Positions 1-10,279 are shown, counted from the stretch's first letter. The stretch: DNA of 64,000 nucleotides from Alicycliphilus denitrificans K601 (GCF_000204645.1 NC_015422.1:992001-1056000), one strand, 5' to 3'. Numbers and translations: made by a program. Notes: generated from the letters alone by a model not told the origin.

Positions 1-770
1 ATGCGATCGGCGGTGCGACGATACGTGCGGTGGCGCTGGGCAAATCCCTGCGCTGGCCGCTGGGCCTGGCGCCCGGGGAACTGGCCGGGCAGCGGGTTCT
101 GGCCGTGCGCCGGCGCGGCAAGTATCTGCTGCTGGATCTGCAGCAGGGCCTGCTGCTGATCCACCTGGGCATGTCGGGCAGCCTGCGCTTTGCCCACGGC
201 CTGCCGCAGCGCGGCCCGCACGACCACTTCGACATGGAGACGGACCGCGGTACCCTGCGGCTGCACGATCCGCGCCGCTTCGGCGCCGTGGTCTGGGCGG
301 CCGGCGAGGACGACCCGCAGGCGCGCAAGCTGCTCGGGACCCTGGGGGTGGAGCCGCTGGGCGAGGATTTCGATTTCCAGGCCTTTCATGCGGCTCTGCG
401 CGCCAGCCGCATGCCCATCAAGCAGCTGCTGCTGGCGGGCCGGGTGGTCGTCGGCGTGGGCAACATCTACGCGTGCGAGGTGCTGTTTCTGGCCCGCATC
501 CGGCCGACGATGCGGGCCAGCGCCATAGGCTCGCAGCGCGCGCGGCGCCTGCATGGCGCGATCCGCGAGGTGCTGGCGCGGGCCGTGGAGCGCGGCGGCA
601 GCACGCTGCGGGACTTCTCTGGCGTCGACGGCAATGCCGGGCATTTCCAGGCTGAGGCCAACGTCTATGGGCGCGAGGGCCTGCCCTGCAGGCAATGCGG
701 CACACCCGTGCGCCTGCTGCGCCAGGGGCAGCGAAGCACTTACTTCTGTCCGAACTGCCAGCGGTCCTAG
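1..770 (+). CDS. mutM: Formamidopyrimidine-DNA glycosylase (Fpg/MutM), 5' end outside window
   Basis: Removes oxidised purines such as 8-oxoguanine and nicks the abasic site. The frame is open from the window edge, so the catalytic N-terminal Pro-Glu lies upstream and is not seen. Visible family marks are the beta-hairpin lysine in [11 protein letters not shown], the helix-two-turn-helix stretch [15 protein letters not shown], and a C-terminal zinc finger with paired cysteines (CRQC and CPNC) at the end. The carboxy end matches the family's usual length. It is followed after about 70 bases by a dynamin-like GTPase and then mutY, so two of the three GO-system genes are adjacent here. Confidence 0.95.
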   Translation, partial: AIGGATIRAVALGKSLRWPLGLAPGELAGQRVLAVRRRGKYLLLDLQQGLLLIHLGMSGSLRFAHGLPQRGPHDHFDMETDRGTLRLHDPRRFGAVVWAAGEDDPQARKLLGTLGVEPLGEDFDFQAFHAALRASRMPIKQLLLAGRVVVGVGNIYACEVLFLARIRPTMRASAIGSQRARRLHGAIREVLARAVERGGSTLRDFSGVDGNAGHFQAEANVYGREGLPCRQCGTPVRLLRQGQRSTYFCPNCQRS

Positions 771-839
771 GCGAGCCGATGCTAGTATTGCGCCGTCCCG
801 CCCCCCGTCTGGGCGCACGCATTGATATCCGGGAGCACA

Positions 840-2825
840 GTGGGATCCTCATTCAACGAACGGTTTGACCAGCATGGTGCGTGGCGGCGTGCGTTTGCGC
901 AGCAGCTCAAGCGGCTCGGCCAATGGATGGGGGCGCACGATCTCATGGACGCCGCCGTCGGCGAGCGCCTGCAGCGCCTGGAGGAGCAGGTCCGCAGCGA
1001 CAAGGTGACGGTCGCGTTCGTGGGCGAGTTCTCGCGCGGCAAGTCCGAGCTCATCAACGCCATCTTCTTCGCCGGCTACGGGCGGCGTATCATGCCCGCG
1101 ACCGCCGGGCGCACCACCATGTGCCCCACGGAGCTGGGCTACGAGGGCGGCACGGCGCCCAGCCTGCGCCTGCTGCCCATAGAGACGCGCATGCAGCCGC
1201 TGGGGCTGGCCGAGTGGCGGCTCAAGCCCGATCTCTGGGTCAACGTGGCCCTGGACATGGACGACCCCGCGCAGATGGCTCAGGCCCTGGAAAAGGTGTC
1301 CGAGGTGCGCCGCGTATCCGTGGACGAGGCGCGGGCGCTGGGCTTTTGGAGCGACGAGGCGGGCGACGAGAACCCCAGGCGGGACGCGGGCGGCATGGTG
1401 TCGGTGCCGATGTGGCGGCACGCCGTCATCAACTTCCCCCATCCTTTGCTCAGGCAGGGACTGGTGATCCTGGACACGCCAGGGCTCAACGCCGTGGGCG
1501 TGGAGCCTGAGCTCACCATCAACCTCATCGCGCAGGCGCATGCGGTGGTGTTTCTCCTGGGCGCGGACACCGGCGTGACGCGCTCGGACCTGGCCATCTG
1601 GCGCGACCACCTGGGCGGGGCCGAGGATGCGTTCGACGCGCGGCTCGTGGTGCTCAACAAGATCGATACGCTGTGGGACCAGCTCAATTCGCCCGCCCAG
1701 GTGCAGGCGCAGCTGGAGCGCCAGCGCCACACGGTCACCGAGGTGCTGGGTGTGCCGCTGGGCCAGGTGGTGGCCGTCTCCGCGCAGAAGGGCCTGGTGG
1801 CCAAGATCAACTGCGACGACGACCTGCTGGAGGCCAGCGGCCTGCCGCAGCTGGAAGTGGCGCTGGGCACGGGCATCATGGGGCGGCGCCAGTCCATACT
1901 GCGGGCCGCGGTGGCCGGTGGCGTGACGGGCCTGCGCAACGAGGCCCGGCGTGTGATCAACATCCGCCGCCGCGACCTGGACGACCAGATGCTGGAGCTG
2001 CGCAGCCTGCGCGGCAAGAACGCGTCGGTGATCGATGCCATGCGCGGGCGCATCGAGCAGGAGCAGCAGGAGTTCGAGGCCTGCACGGCCCGCATCCAGG
2101 CCGTGCGCGCCGTGCACCTGAAGATGCTGCGCGAGCTGTTCCACCAACTCGGCCCCCGCGCGCTGAAGGCGCAGCTGGCGCCGCTGACCGAGGCGCTCGA
2201 ATCCTCGGGGCTCAAGCTGGGCGTGCGCAAGGCGTATGGCGAGACCTTTGCGAGCGTGCGCGCCGCCATGGAGGCGGCCCAGGCCACGGGCGGCGAGATC
2301 CAGGCCATGCTGGGCGGCACCTTCCGCCAGCTCAACACCGAATTCGGCTTCTCGCTGCAGGTGCCGGTTGCTGCGCAACTGGGTGCCTACGTGCGGGAGA
2401 TAGCGGCCATCGAGCAGCGCCACCTGCAGTACGTGGGCATGGGCAACGTGCTGCGCCTGGCGCGGCCGGAGTTCACGCAGCGCCTGCTGCGCGCGCTGGG
2501 CCTGCGCCTGCGCACGGTGTTCGAGGCCGCGGCCAATGAGCTGGAGATGTGGAGCAAGACGGCCACGGCGCAGCTCGACGCGCAGCTGCGCGAGCGCAAG
2601 CGCAGCTTCGAGCGGCGCATCGAGGCGGTCAACCGCATCCGGCAGGCGGCCAGCGGCCTGGTGGAGCGCATCGCCGAGATCGAGGCCGCCGAGGAGAATC
2701 TGGCCGAGCTGGAGCTGCGCCTGTCCGAGCTCACGGACGAGCTCGTGCAGCAGCCGGGCGTGGAGGAGGACCTGCCCGTGCCGGACATTCCCGAGACCGC
2801 GCCCCAGCCCCTGACGCCCGCATGA
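840..2825 (+). CDS. Dynamin-like large GTPase
   Basis: A 661-residue GTPase of the bacterial dynamin superfamily; a role in membrane remodelling or chromosome dynamics is possible but not shown. Visible G motifs are the P-loop GEFSRGKS (residues 62-69), the G3 motif DTPG near residue 212 and the G4 motif NKID near residue 273. The C-terminal 150 residues are rich in Glu, Arg, Leu and Ala and look like coiled coil (stalk). I chose GTG at 840, five bases after GGGAG; an in-frame TTG at 822 is less well placed. The stop codon overlaps the mutY start (ATGA), so translation is probably coupled. The genomic pairing with mutM and mutY is the only functional hint. Confidence 0.85.
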   Translation: MGSSFNERFDQHGAWRRAFAQQLKRLGQWMGAHDLMDAAVGERLQRLEEQVRSDKVTVAFVGEFSRGKSELINAIFFAGYGRRIMPATAGRTTMCPTELGYEGGTAPSLRLLPIETRMQPLGLAEWRLKPDLWVNVALDMDDPAQMAQALEKVSEVRRVSVDEARALGFWSDEAGDENPRRDAGGMVSVPMWRHAVINFPHPLLRQGLVILDTPGLNAVGVEPELTINLIAQAHAVVFLLGADTGVTRSDLAIWRDHLGGAEDAFDARLVVLNKIDTLWDQLNSPAQVQAQLERQRHTVTEVLGVPLGQVVAVSAQKGLVAKINCDDDLLEASGLPQLEVALGTGIMGRRQSILRAAVAGGVTGLRNEARRVINIRRRDLDDQMLELRSLRGKNASVIDAMRGRIEQEQQEFEACTARIQAVRAVHLKMLRELFHQLGPRALKAQLAPLTEALESSGLKLGVRKAYGETFASVRAAMEAAQATGGEIQAMLGGTFRQLNTEFGFSLQVPVAAQLGAYVREIAAIEQRHLQYVGMGNVLRLARPEFTQRLLRALGLRLRTVFEAAANELEMWSKTATAQLDAQLRERKRSFERRIEAVNRIRQAASGLVERIAEIEAAEENLAELELRLSELTDELVQQPGVEEDLPVPDIPETAPQPLTPA

Positions 2826-3880
2826 CGCAGCCGCCGGTGGAGATCGCGGCGCAGGTCGTGCGCTGGCAGGCCGGGCATGGGCGCAACCATCTGCCCTGGC
2901 AGAACACGCGCGACGCCTACCGCGTATGGCTGTCCGAGATCATGCTGCAGCAGACCCAGGTGGCCACGGTGCTGGAGTACTACGCGCGCTTCCTGGCGCG
3001 CTTTCCCGACGTGGTTCAGCTGGCCGCGGCGCCGCAGGACGAGGTGCTGGCCCTGTGGAGCGGCCTGGGCTACTACAGCCGCGCGCGCAACCTGCACCGC
3101 TGCGCGCAGATCGTGGTGCAGCAGCATGGCGGCCGGTTCCCGCGCACAGTGCCCGAGCTGGCCGCCCTGCCGGGCATAGGCCGCTCCACGGCGGGCGCGA
3201 TCGCCGCGTTCTGCTTCGGCGAGCGCGCGGCCATCCTGGACGCCAACGTACGGCGCGTGCTCACGCGGGTGCTGGGCTTCCGTGCCGACCTGGCCGAGGC
3301 GAAGAACGAGCGCGAGCTGTGGCGCCTGGCCGAGGCGCTGCTGCCCAAGGGCGACCTGCACGCCGCCATGCCGCGCTACACCCAGGGCCTGATGGACCTG
3401 GGGGCCGGCATCTGCCTGCCCCGCAACCCGAGCTGCATGCTGTGTCCGCTGCAGAACGTCTGCGTGGCGCGGCGCGACGGCAATCCGCAGGACTACCCGG
3501 TGCGCACGCGCAAGCTCAAGCGCAGCGCGCAGGCCTGGTGGCTGCTGCTGCGCCAGGACGGGGCGGGTCGCCTGTGGCTGGAGCGCCGCCCGTCCGCGGG
3601 CATATGGGCCGGGCTGTACTGCCCGCCGGTCTACGCCAGCCGCGCCGAGCTGGACACGGCCCTGCCCCCGCCGGCCGCGGGCGCGGCCGAGGACCTGCCG
3701 CCGTTCATCCATGTGCTGACGCATCGCGACCTGCACCTGCACCCGGTGCTGGCGCGCGGCGTCGGGGCGGTGGCGGACCCGCACTGCGCCGAGGCGCAGC
3801 AGGCCGGCTGGTTCACGCCGGCGCAGTGCCTGGAACTGGGGCTGCCCGCGCCCGTGCGCAGGCTGATCGACGCGCTCTAA
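2822..3880 (+). CDS. mutY: Adenine DNA glycosylase MutY
   Basis: Removes adenine mispaired with 8-oxoguanine. The 352 residues show the N-terminal HhH-GPD fold with catalytic Glu39 in WLSEIMLQQTQV, the hairpin LPGIGRST (116-123) and catalytic Asp140 in ILDANVRR. The [4Fe-4S] cluster cysteines are at 198, 205, 208 and 214 (C-x6-C-x2-C-x5-C). Residues from about 230 form the NUDIX-like domain that recognises 8-oxoG. The ATG overlaps the stop of the GTPase gene by one base in ATGA; an upstream in-frame extension is only read-through of the neighbouring gene's other frame. Confidence 0.96.
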   Translation: MTQPPVEIAAQVVRWQAGHGRNHLPWQNTRDAYRVWLSEIMLQQTQVATVLEYYARFLARFPDVVQLAAAPQDEVLALWSGLGYYSRARNLHRCAQIVVQQHGGRFPRTVPELAALPGIGRSTAGAIAAFCFGERAAILDANVRRVLTRVLGFRADLAEAKNERELWRLAEALLPKGDLHAAMPRYTQGLMDLGAGICLPRNPSCMLCPLQNVCVARRDGNPQDYPVRTRKLKRSAQAWWLLLRQDGAGRLWLERRPSAGIWAGLYCPPVYASRAELDTALPPPAAGAAEDLPPFIHVLTHRDLHLHPVLARGVGAVADPHCAEAQQAGWFTPAQCLELGLPAPVRRLIDAL

Positions 3881-3942
3881 GGGCTATCGAAAACGATAGC
3901 GTCTACCGCACGGCGTGCAAGGTTTCCAGATGTTCTCATTGC

Positions 3943-3985
3943 TGAAAATAAGGAGTGGCGGGCGGTGGCAGCTATTCATTGAATA
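3943..3985 (-). repeat. Dispersed AGCTGC repeat, degenerate copy 1
   Basis: Read on the minus strand this convergent mutY/rapZ spacer contains GAATAGCTGCC, a GC-rich centre and then CTCC followed by TTATTTTC. This follows the skeleton of the better copies at 31318, 39291, 41215, 50271, 61904 and 63701. It is the most diverged of the seven and could be chance. Confidence 0.4.
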
Positions 3986-3993
3986 GCGATGCT

Positions 3994-4857
3994 TCAAATG
4001 CCGTCGAGCTCGCGGTGCCGGCGCAGCGTGTTCCAGCGGCCGGTGAAGCGCTCGGCCAGCTGCTCCACCAAGTATACGGAGCGGTGCTGCCCGCCCGTGC
4101 AGCCTACGGCCACCGTGACGTAGCTGCGGTGGTTTTGCGCCAGGGCATCGAGCCAATGCTCCAGGAACTGCGTGATGTGCGAGAGCATCAGCGCCACCTC
4201 GGGCTGCTGGCGCAGGTATTCGGCCACGGGCGCGTCCTTGCCGGTGAGCGGGCGCAGCGCGGGCTCGTAGTGCGGGTTGGGCAGCATGCGCACGTCGAAG
4301 ACGTAGTCCGAATCGAACGGCAGCCCGCGCTTGAAGGCGAACGACTGGAACACCAGAGTGAGCTGGCTGGGCGGGACGGCCAGCAGGTCCTTCACGTAGC
4401 TCAGCAGTTGCGACGGGCGCAGGGTGCTGGTGTCTATGACGTGGGATTGCGCGCGCAGCTCGGCCAGCAACTCGCGCTCCAGCTCAATGGTCTGCACCAG
4501 CGCGCGCCGGCCCTCGATCAGCTCGTCCTGGGACAGCGGGTGGCGCCGGCGCGTTTCGGAAAAGCGTCGCACCAGCGTGCCGGTGGTGGCGTCCAGGAAC
4601 AGCGAGCGCACCTGCACGCCCTGCTCGCGCAGGCGGTCGAGCTGCTGGGGCACCAGCGGCAGGGCGGTGGCGCTGCGCACGTCCATGGCCACGGCGACGC
4701 GGTGGCCGTGGTGCGCGTGCTCCAGCGCGACGAACGAGGCCAGCAGCTCCGGCGGCAGGTTGTCCACGCAGTAGTAGCCCGCGTCCTCCAGCGCGTGCAG
4801 GGCCACGGACTTTCCCGAGCCGGACATGCCGGTGATGACGACGACTTCCAGTGACAT
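3994..4857 (-). CDS. rapZ: RNase adapter protein RapZ / nucleotide-binding YvcJ family
   Basis: A 287-residue P-loop protein. The Walker A motif GMSGSGKS is at residues 10-17, followed by the family block [18 protein letters not shown], and the C-terminal block [22 protein letters not shown] is complete. In enterobacteria RapZ controls GlmZ/GlmY sRNA processing and so glucosamine-6-phosphate synthase; whether that holds in Burkholderiales is not established, and the protein may be a general metabolite-sensing regulator. Start at the ATG giving [10 protein letters not shown], five bases after the recN stop; a TTG three codons upstream overlaps that stop. It is the last gene of a nadK-recN-rapZ unit. 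Confidence 0.93.
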   Translation of the reverse strand: MSLEVVVITGMSGSGKSVALHALEDAGYYCVDNLPPELLASFVALEHAHHGHRVAVAMDVRSATALPLVPQQLDRLREQGVQVRSLFLDATTGTLVRRFSETRRRHPLSQDELIEGRRALVQTIELERELLAELRAQSHVIDTSTLRPSQLLSYVKDLLAVPPSQLTLVFQSFAFKRGLPFDSDYVFDVRMLPNPHYEPALRPLTGKDAPVAEYLRQQPEVALMLSHITQFLEHWLDALAQNHRSYVTVAVGCTGGQHRSVYLVEQLAERFTGRWNTLRRHRELDGI

Positions 4858-4862
4858 GGTTC

Positions 4863-6536
4863 TCAACCCGCTGCGGTGGCGGCACGCGCGCCGTCGAGCA
4901 TCTCGCGGGCATGTGCCAGGGTGGTGGGGGACTGCTGCTGCCCGCCCAGCATGCGGGCGACTTCCGCCACGCGCTCATCGGCGCCGGCGGTCGCCACGGC
5001 GCTGGTCGTGCCCTCGGCGTGGCGGTGCTTGGAGACGATCAGGTGGTGGTTCGCGCAGGCCGCCACCTGGGGCAGGTGGGTGACGGCCAGCACCTGGCGC
5101 TCGCGTCCGAGCTGCTGCATCAGTCGGCCGACGGTTTCGGCCACGGCGCCGCCCACGCCCGAGTCCACCTCGTCGAAGATCAGCGTGGGCGCCTCGCCCA
5201 GCGCGCTGGTGGCGACCGAGATGGCCAGCGCGATGCGCGAAAGCTCACCGCCCGAGGCCACCTTGCCCACGGGGCGCGGCGTCATGCCCGGGTGGCTGCT
5301 GACCAAGAAGGCCACCTGGTCCACGCCGTGCGGGCCGGGCTCGGTCGCCTTGTCCACCTGCACCTCGAAGCGTCCGCCCGTCATGCCCAGGCCCTGCATG
5401 GCCTGGGTGATGGCCTGCGCCAGTTTCGGGGCGGCCCTGGCGCGCTTTTGCGACAGTGCGCGCGCGGCCTTGTGGTAGGCGGCGGCCTGGGCCTGCTCGG
5501 CTGCCTCGAGCGCGGCCAGGTCGGCGGCGTCGTCCAGGCGGCGCAGCGACTCCTTCCAGCCGTCGAGCAGAGCCGGCAGCTCGGACGGCGTGCGCTTGTA
5601 GCGGCGCGCCAGCTGCATCCACTGAGACAGGCGCGCGTCGAGCCGCTCCAGCGCATCGGGGTCGGGTTCGGCATGGCGCAGATAGCCCTGCAGCGAATGC
5701 GCCACGTCGTCCGCCTGGGCGATGCACGAGGCCAGCACCTCGTTCATCGCGCGAAAGTCCTCGTGGATGTGCTCGTACGCCTGCAGCAGGTGCTGCGCCT
5801 GTGCCAGCGCGGCCAGCGCGCCGCCGGCCTCGTCGTCCTGCAGCGCGGACAGCGCGCCCTGGGCGTTGTCGAGCAGGGCCTGGGCGTTGGACAGGCGCGC
5901 GTGCTCGGCGTTGAGCTCGTCCCATTCGCCCTCGCGCGGCGCGAGCCTGTCCACCTCGCCGATCTGCCACTGCAGGCGCTCGCGCTCCTGCTGCAGCGTG
6001 TCCTGCGCCTCGCGCGCATGGGCCAGCGCCTTCTGCGCGTCGCGCCAGGCGGTCCACAGCGCGGCCAGCGGCTCGGCCTGCGCGCCGGCGTAGGCGTCGA
6101 GCAGGCCGCGCACGGCGTCGGGCCGCGTCAGGCTCTGCCAGGCATGCTGGCCGTGGATGTCCAGCAGGTGCTCGCCCAGGGCGCGCATCTGCGCGGCCGT
6201 GGCCGGTATGCCGTTGATCCACGCGCGGCTCTTGCCCTGCAGGTCCACGGTGCGGCGCAGCAGCAGCGCGCCGTCGTGTGCAATGCCGGCCTCTTCCAGC
6301 CAGGCGCCGAGAGCGGCCGTGCCGGCGTCGAACTCGGCGCAGATGTCGGCGCGCTGCGCGCCCTCGCGTATCACGCCGGTGTCGGCGCGCGCGCCCAGCA
6401 GCAGCTGCAAGGCGTCGATCAGGATGGACTTGCCCGCGCCGGTCTCGCCGGTCAGCACCGTGAAGCCGGCGTGCAGGTCCAGGTCCAGCGCCTGCACGAT
6501 CACGAAGTCGCGCAGCGCGATCCGTCTCAGGGCCAT
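4863..6536 (-). CDS. recN: DNA repair protein RecN
   Basis: SMC-like ATPase acting in double-strand break repair. It has 557 residues, close to the usual 550. Walker A is GETGAGKS (30-37) and the C-terminal block [13 protein letters not shown] carries Walker B. Between them lie two long Glu/Ala/Arg-rich coiled-coil arms, and the ABC signature [11 protein letters not shown] precedes Walker B. The start [15 protein letters not shown] lies two bases after the nadK stop, so the two are one transcript. Longer in-frame extensions run into the nadK gene and are not real. Confidence 0.95.
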   Translation of the reverse strand: MALRRIALRDFVIVQALDLDLHAGFTVLTGETGAGKSILIDALQLLLGARADTGVIREGAQRADICAEFDAGTAALGAWLEEAGIAHDGALLLRRTVDLQGKSRAWINGIPATAAQMRALGEHLLDIHGQHAWQSLTRPDAVRGLLDAYAGAQAEPLAALWTAWRDAQKALAHAREAQDTLQQERERLQWQIGEVDRLAPREGEWDELNAEHARLSNAQALLDNAQGALSALQDDEAGGALAALAQAQHLLQAYEHIHEDFRAMNEVLASCIAQADDVAHSLQGYLRHAEPDPDALERLDARLSQWMQLARRYKRTPSELPALLDGWKESLRRLDDAADLAALEAAEQAQAAAYHKAARALSQKRARAAPKLAQAITQAMQGLGMTGGRFEVQVDKATEPGPHGVDQVAFLVSSHPGMTPRPVGKVASGGELSRIALAISVATSALGEAPTLIFDEVDSGVGGAVAETVGRLMQQLGRERQVLAVTHLPQVAACANHHLIVSKHRHAEGTTSAVATAGADERVAEVARMLGGQQQSPTTLAHAREMLDGARAATAAG

Positions 6537-6538
6537 GG

Positions 6539-7435
6539 TCAGGAGCCTCCCTCGTTCCAGCGCAGCTTCCTGCGCAGGGTGGCGAAGAAGCTCCAGCCGC
6601 GTGGGTGCAGGAAACACACGCGGTGGGCCGAGCGCCGCACCAGCACGCGGTCGCCATGCTGCAGCGAGGCCAGCGACTGCATGTCGAAGTTGGCGCTGAT
6701 GTCGCGCCCGCCCGCCACCTCGATGGCGATCTCGGTGGCGTCGGACAGCACGATGGGGCGGTTGGACAGCGTGTGCGGCGCGATGGGCACCAGCACCCAG
6801 CCCGGGATCGACGGGTGCAGCATGGGCCCGCCGGCCGACAGCGCATAGGCCGTGGAGCCCGTGGGCGAGGCGACGATGAGGCCGTCGGCGCGCTGGTTGG
6901 AGACGAACACGCCGTCCACCTCCACCCGCAGCTCCACCATGCCCGAGGTGGAGCCGCGGTTGACCACCACGTCGTTGAGGGCCAGCGCCTCGAAGACGGA
7001 TTCCCCGCCGCGCTCCACGCGCGCCTGCATCAGCGGGCGCACGTCCTCCTCGTAGTCGCCGTGCAGTATGGGGGTGAGGACGTCCTGGTAGCCCTGCAGC
7101 GGAATGTCGGTGATGAAGCCCAGCCGCCCCTGGTTGATGCCCACCAGCGGCGTGCCGTAGGCGGCCAGCTTGCGGCCCACGCCGAGCATGGTGCCGTCGC
7201 CCCCCACGACCACGCACAGGTCGCAATGCTGGCCGATGCCGTCCACGTCCAGCGTGTGGTAGCCGGTAAGGCCGGTGCTCGCCGCCGTCTCGGTCTCCAG
7301 CGTCGGCTCGCACTCCTGCTGGGCGATGAACCGGGCGATGCTCTCGATGATCTGCCGCGAATTGCCCGACGCCGAGCCGGCAACGGGTACCTGGTATTTG
7401 CCTATGACGGCCACGCGACGGAAGATGGGCTTCAT
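6539..7435 (-). CDS. nadK: NAD kinase
   Basis: Phosphorylates NAD to NADP in the cytosol. The 298 residues contain the signature GGDG (78-81) in [11 protein letters not shown], followed by [11 protein letters not shown] and the substrate block [16 protein letters not shown]. It starts the minus-strand nadK-recN-rapZ unit, and its start codon is only 28 bases from the divergent hrcA start, so the two promoters must overlap or lie within the opposing genes. This nadK-hrcA head-to-head arrangement is common in Burkholderiales. Confidence 0.96.
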   Translation of the reverse strand: MKPIFRRVAVIGKYQVPVAGSASGNSRQIIESIARFIAQQECEPTLETETAASTGLTGYHTLDVDGIGQHCDLCVVVGGDGTMLGVGRKLAAYGTPLVGINQGRLGFITDIPLQGYQDVLTPILHGDYEEDVRPLMQARVERGGESVFEALALNDVVVNRGSTSGMVELRVEVDGVFVSNQRADGLIVASPTGSTAYALSAGGPMLHPSIPGWVLVPIAPHTLSNRPIVLSDATEIAIEVAGGRDISANFDMQSLASLQHGDRVLVRRSAHRVCFLHPRGWSFFATLRRKLRWNEGGS

Positions 7436-7463
7436 GCAGAAATTACATCATTAAAATGGTCCG

Positions 7464-8468
7464 ATGCTTGATGACCGCTCCAAGTTGTTGCTCAAGGCCT
7501 TGGTCGAGCGCTACATCGCCGACGGGCAGCCGGTGGGCTCCAGGACCCTGTCGCGGGCATCGGGCCTCGAATTGTCGCCCGCCACCATCCGCAACGTGAT
7601 GGCAGACCTGGAGGATCTGGGGCTTATCGCCAGTCCCCACACCTCGGCTGGCCGCGTGCCTACGGCCAAGGGGTACCGGCTCTTCGTGGACACCATGCTC
7701 ACCGTGCAGCAGGAGCAGCTGCCGGCCCTGCAGATCAAGCCCGAGCAGCCGCAGAAGGTGATCGCCAACGCGGCGCACCTGCTGTCCAGCCTGTCGCAGT
7801 TCGTGGGCGTGGTCATGGCGCCGCGCCGCACCTCGGTGTTCCGGCACATCGAGTTCCTGCGGCTGTCGGAGCGGCGGCTGCTGGTGATCATCGTCTCGCC
7901 CGACGGTGACGTGCAGAACCGCGTGCTCTTCACCGAGTCCGACTACACCCAGTCTCAGCTGGTGGAGGCGGCCAACTTCCTCAACGCCCACTACGCGGGC
8001 CTGGCCATGGAGCAGGTGCGCGAGCGGCTCAGGCTGGAGGTGGACAAGCTGCGCGGCGAGATCGCGGCGCTGATGCAGGCTGCGGTGAACGCTGGCTCGC
8101 AGGCACTGTCCGAGTCGCAGGAAGAGGTCGTCTTCTCAGGCGAGCGCAACCTGCTGGCCGTGAGCGACTTCTCCGGCGACATGGGCCACCTGCGCCGGGC
8201 GTTCGACCTGTTCGAGCAGAAGACCCAGATCCTGCGGCTGCTGGACATCTCCAGCCGCGCCGAGGGCGTGCGCATTTTCATCGGCGGCGAGAGCCAGGTC
8301 GTGCCCTTCGAGGAACTGTCCGTGGTGAGCGCGCCGTACGAGGTCGACGGCCAGGTGGTCGGCACGCTGGGCGTGATAGGCCCCACGCGCATGCCCTACG
8401 ACCGCATGATCCAGATCGTGGACATCACCTCCAAACTGGTGTCCAACGCCCTGAGCCACCACAAGTAG
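7464..8468 (+). CDS. hrcA: Heat-inducible transcription repressor HrcA
   Basis: Represses groESL and dnaK-type operons by binding CIRCE operators. The 334-residue protein opens with a winged helix ([21 protein letters not shown] then [18 protein letters not shown]), the central GAF-like dimerisation region follows, and it ends with the conserved [20 protein letters not shown] block. I found no CIRCE element (TTAGCACTC-N9-GAGTGCTAA) in the window, so its targets are elsewhere. A tRNA gene follows 52 bases downstream. Confidence 0.95.
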   Translation: MLDDRSKLLLKALVERYIADGQPVGSRTLSRASGLELSPATIRNVMADLEDLGLIASPHTSAGRVPTAKGYRLFVDTMLTVQQEQLPALQIKPEQPQKVIANAAHLLSSLSQFVGVVMAPRRTSVFRHIEFLRLSERRLLVIIVSPDGDVQNRVLFTESDYTQSQLVEAANFLNAHYAGLAMEQVRERLRLEVDKLRGEIAALMQAAVNAGSQALSESQEEVVFSGERNLLAVSDFSGDMGHLRRAFDLFEQKTQILRLLDISSRAEGVRIFIGGESQVVPFEELSVVSAPYEVDGQVVGTLGVIGPTRMPYDRMIQIVDITSKLVSNALSHHK

Positions 8469-8520
8469 CACATACAATAGCCGCCGCTGTCCCGCCGACG
8501 AGGCGCTGGTGGCGCATCCC

Positions 8521-8597
8521 GGGGCGTTAGCTCAGTTGGTTAGAGCAGAGGACTCATAATCCTTTGGTCGTTGGTTCAAGTCCAACACGCCCTACCA
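8521..8597 (+). tRNA. tRNA with CAU anticodon (Ile2 or elongator Met)
   Basis: A full cloverleaf folds by hand. The acceptor GGGGCGT pairs with ACGCCCT (first pair G-U), the D stem is GCTC/GAGC, the anticodon arm is GAGGA-CTCATAA-TCCTT with CAT at 8555-8557, and the T arm is GTTGG-TTCAAGT-CCAAC. Discriminator A and an encoded CCA follow. The variable and T-arm bases resemble the tRNA-Ile2 type, whose C34 becomes lysidine, more than elongator Met, but I cannot settle this by eye. The 3' end is the left limit of an accessory block. Confidence 0.93.
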
Positions 8598-8609
8598 GTA
8601 ATTATAAGG

Positions 8610-8648
8610 AAAGTCTGCTATCTTAATGATAGTAGGCTTTTTGTTTTT
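8610..8648 (+). terminator. Rho-independent terminator after the tRNA
   Basis: A 13-bp imperfect stem (8610-8622 with 8628-8640; arms AAAGTCTGCTATC and GATAGTAGGCTTT) closes a five-base loop and runs into a T-rich tail. Its low GC contrasts with the surroundings. Confidence 0.8.
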
Positions 8649-8897
8649 TGGTGTAATGTAGCCGCTGTGTAGCCACTGACAACATGCTTCTGGGCCAGAG
8701 TCAGACTTTGCTGTGATAGCTCGCCGCTGGCGAACCGGAGCTGTCCACGGACGTCGCTCAATTGGGCATTTGAACCTGATGCTGTTCGCAGTCATAGATG
8801 CCGTGGATATGGTGTATTTGCTGTCCGTCCGGCATCACCGCCAGCTTTCGTTTGACTTTTCCCGGCTATGGCCGGGTGACAGCACAAGAACTAAACA
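8649..8897 (+). other. Gene-free stretch at the island's left edge
   Basis: From the tRNA terminator to the truncated nuclease gene I see no protein with recognisable motifs. Short frames on both strands lack ribosome-binding sites. No integrase remnant could be recognised, although position right after a tRNA 3' end is where one would expect attachment-site DNA. No copy of the tRNA 3' end was noticed elsewhere in the window. Confidence 0.5.
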
Positions 8898-9368
8898 ATG
8901 ACCATCACTCTCGAAGCCCTCCTCAAAGACAGCGCCTACAAGCTGGGGCAATTCAAGCCCGCGCACATCAATGCGCTGCAAGCCGCTATCTCACTCAAGG
9001 ACACGGCTAAAAAGCTCACGCCTTACGTCACCTGCCTGGTGCGCGGCAAGCCCGTCAAGCTCACGCCCGAGGAAGCAGTCCGACAGCTCTACGTCATGGT
9101 TTTGCGCGACGACCTGGGCTACCCGGTAAAGCGCATGCAGCTGGAATACGAAGTGACCTTTGGCCGCGAGAAGAAGCGCGCCGATATCTGCATTTTCGAC
9201 AAAGACAAGACCGATACGCCCTATATCCTCATCGAGGTAAAGAAACCGAAGCTCAAGGATGGCAAGGAGCAGCTCAAGAGCTACTGTCATGCCACCGGCG
9301 CCCCCATGGGCGTGTGGACCAATGGTGACCTGAACCGCCCCGGCTTTCAAGGAGGCCGATTGGTTTAA
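8898..9368 (+). pseudogene. Truncated type I restriction HsdR N-terminal nuclease domain
   Basis: The 156-residue frame matches the HsdR N-terminal family: the block LTPEEAVRQLYVMVLRDDLG, then a PD-(D/E)xK nuclease core with RADICIF and YILIEVKKPK, then LKSYCHATGAPMGVWTNG. Homology stops at WTNG exactly where the inverted repeat of the IS3-family element begins (9331); the last dozen residues are read from the IS end and stop in it. No motor or methylase part resumes beyond the element. The nuclease core itself is intact, so an expressed fragment could still fold, but a helicase-less remnant is the simpler view. No clear ribosome-binding site precedes the ATG. Confidence 0.8.
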
Positions 9369-10279
9369 GTTGACACCTCTGTCGAGGTGTCGCTGACGGC
9401 GAGTTGCCTCCAGTAGTTTGCCTCAGCTTCTGCCGGAGGGATGCCCCCAATCGGCGTGAGCAGTCGGACGTGATTGAACCAGTGCACCCACTGCAGGGTG
9501 GCCAGCTCCACGGATTCCCTGGTCTTCCAGGGTCCCCGGCGGTGAATCAGCTCGGCCTTGTACAGCCCGTTGATGGTCTCGGCCAGTGCGTTGTCGTAGC
9601 TGTCACCCCGGCTGCCCACTGATGGCTGGATACCCGCCTGGTCCAAGCGTTCGGTGTAGCGTATGGAAACGTATTGACTGCCCCTGTCGGAATGGTGCGT
9701 CAAGGCATGGGCTGCTGGCTGGCGGTCATACAGCGCCTGCTCCAGCGCATCCAGCACGAAGTCCGTTTGCATGCTGCGGCTGACCCGCCAGCCCACGATG
9801 CGCCGGGCGTACACGTCCACCACGAAGGCCACGTACAACCAGCCCTGCCAGGTGGAGACGTAGGTGAAGTCCGACACCCACAGCTCGTTGGGCCGGCTGG
9901 CCTTGAATTGCCGGTTGACGTGGTCCAGCGGGCACGGTGCCGATGTGTCCGGCGTGGTGGTGCGCACTGTCTTGCCACGGCGTGCTCCTTGCAAGCCCAT
10001 GGCACGCATCAGGCGCTCGACCGTGCAGCGCGCCACTGCGATGCCCTCGCGGTTCATCTGCAGCCAGACCTTATCGGCCCCGTAGACCTGCCAGTTGGCG
10101 TGCCACACGCGCTGGATGTCGGCTTTCAAACCCTCGTCACGCTGGACGCGTTGACTGCGCAGTTGCGGGTTGCGTTGCCGGGCTGCGTGGCGCCAGTAAC
10201 ACGACGGGGCCATCTGCAGCACCCGGCAGATGGGCTCGACCCCGTAGTCATCACGGTGGCGGTCGATGTAGTTCTTCAA
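9365..10279 (-). CDS. IS3-family transposase OrfB (DDE integrase domain)
   Basis: 304 residues with an N-terminal helix-turn-helix region (HTH_21-like) and an rve integrase core. The catalytic acidic residues lie in [18 protein letters not shown] and [13 protein letters not shown], the D-D-35-E pattern. Its TTG start overlaps the orfA stop, so it is made either by coupling or, as in many IS3 elements, by a -1 frameshift giving an OrfAB fusion. All catalytic residues are present and no internal stop was seen, so it could be active. Confidence 0.92.
   Translation of the reverse strand: MKNYIDRHRDDYGVEPICRVLQMAPSCYWRHAARQRNPQLRSQRVQRDEGLKADIQRVWHANWQVYGADKVWLQMNREGIAVARCTVERLMRAMGLQGARRGKTVRTTTPDTSAPCPLDHVNRQFKASRPNELWVSDFTYVSTWQGWLYVAFVVDVYARRIVGWRVSRSMQTDFVLDALEQALYDRQPAAHALTHHSDRGSQYVSIRYTERLDQAGIQPSVGSRGDSYDNALAETINGLYKAELIHRRGPWKTRESVELATLQWVHWFNHVRLLTPIGGIPPAEAEANYWRQLAVSDTSTEVST

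Noticed and set aside
849..2423. Long minus-strand ORF opposite the dynamin-like gene
   Set aside because: It is rich in His, Gln, Arg and Leu, lacks motifs, and mirrors the GTPase codons; a typical antisense frame in high-GC DNA.
4851..6848. 665-residue plus-strand ORF opposite recN
   Set aside because: The complementary strand encodes RecN with intact Walker motifs; the plus product is low-complexity.
7436..7463. CIRCE operator near hrcA
   Set aside because: The 28-base nadK-hrcA spacer and the rest of the window lack the TTAGCACTC-N9-GAGTGCTAA pattern.
9361..9383. TGACACCTC...GAGGTGTCG dyad taken as the IS3 end
   Set aside because: It is an internal palindrome near the orfB stop; the true ends pair at 9331 and 10649 over 26 bases.
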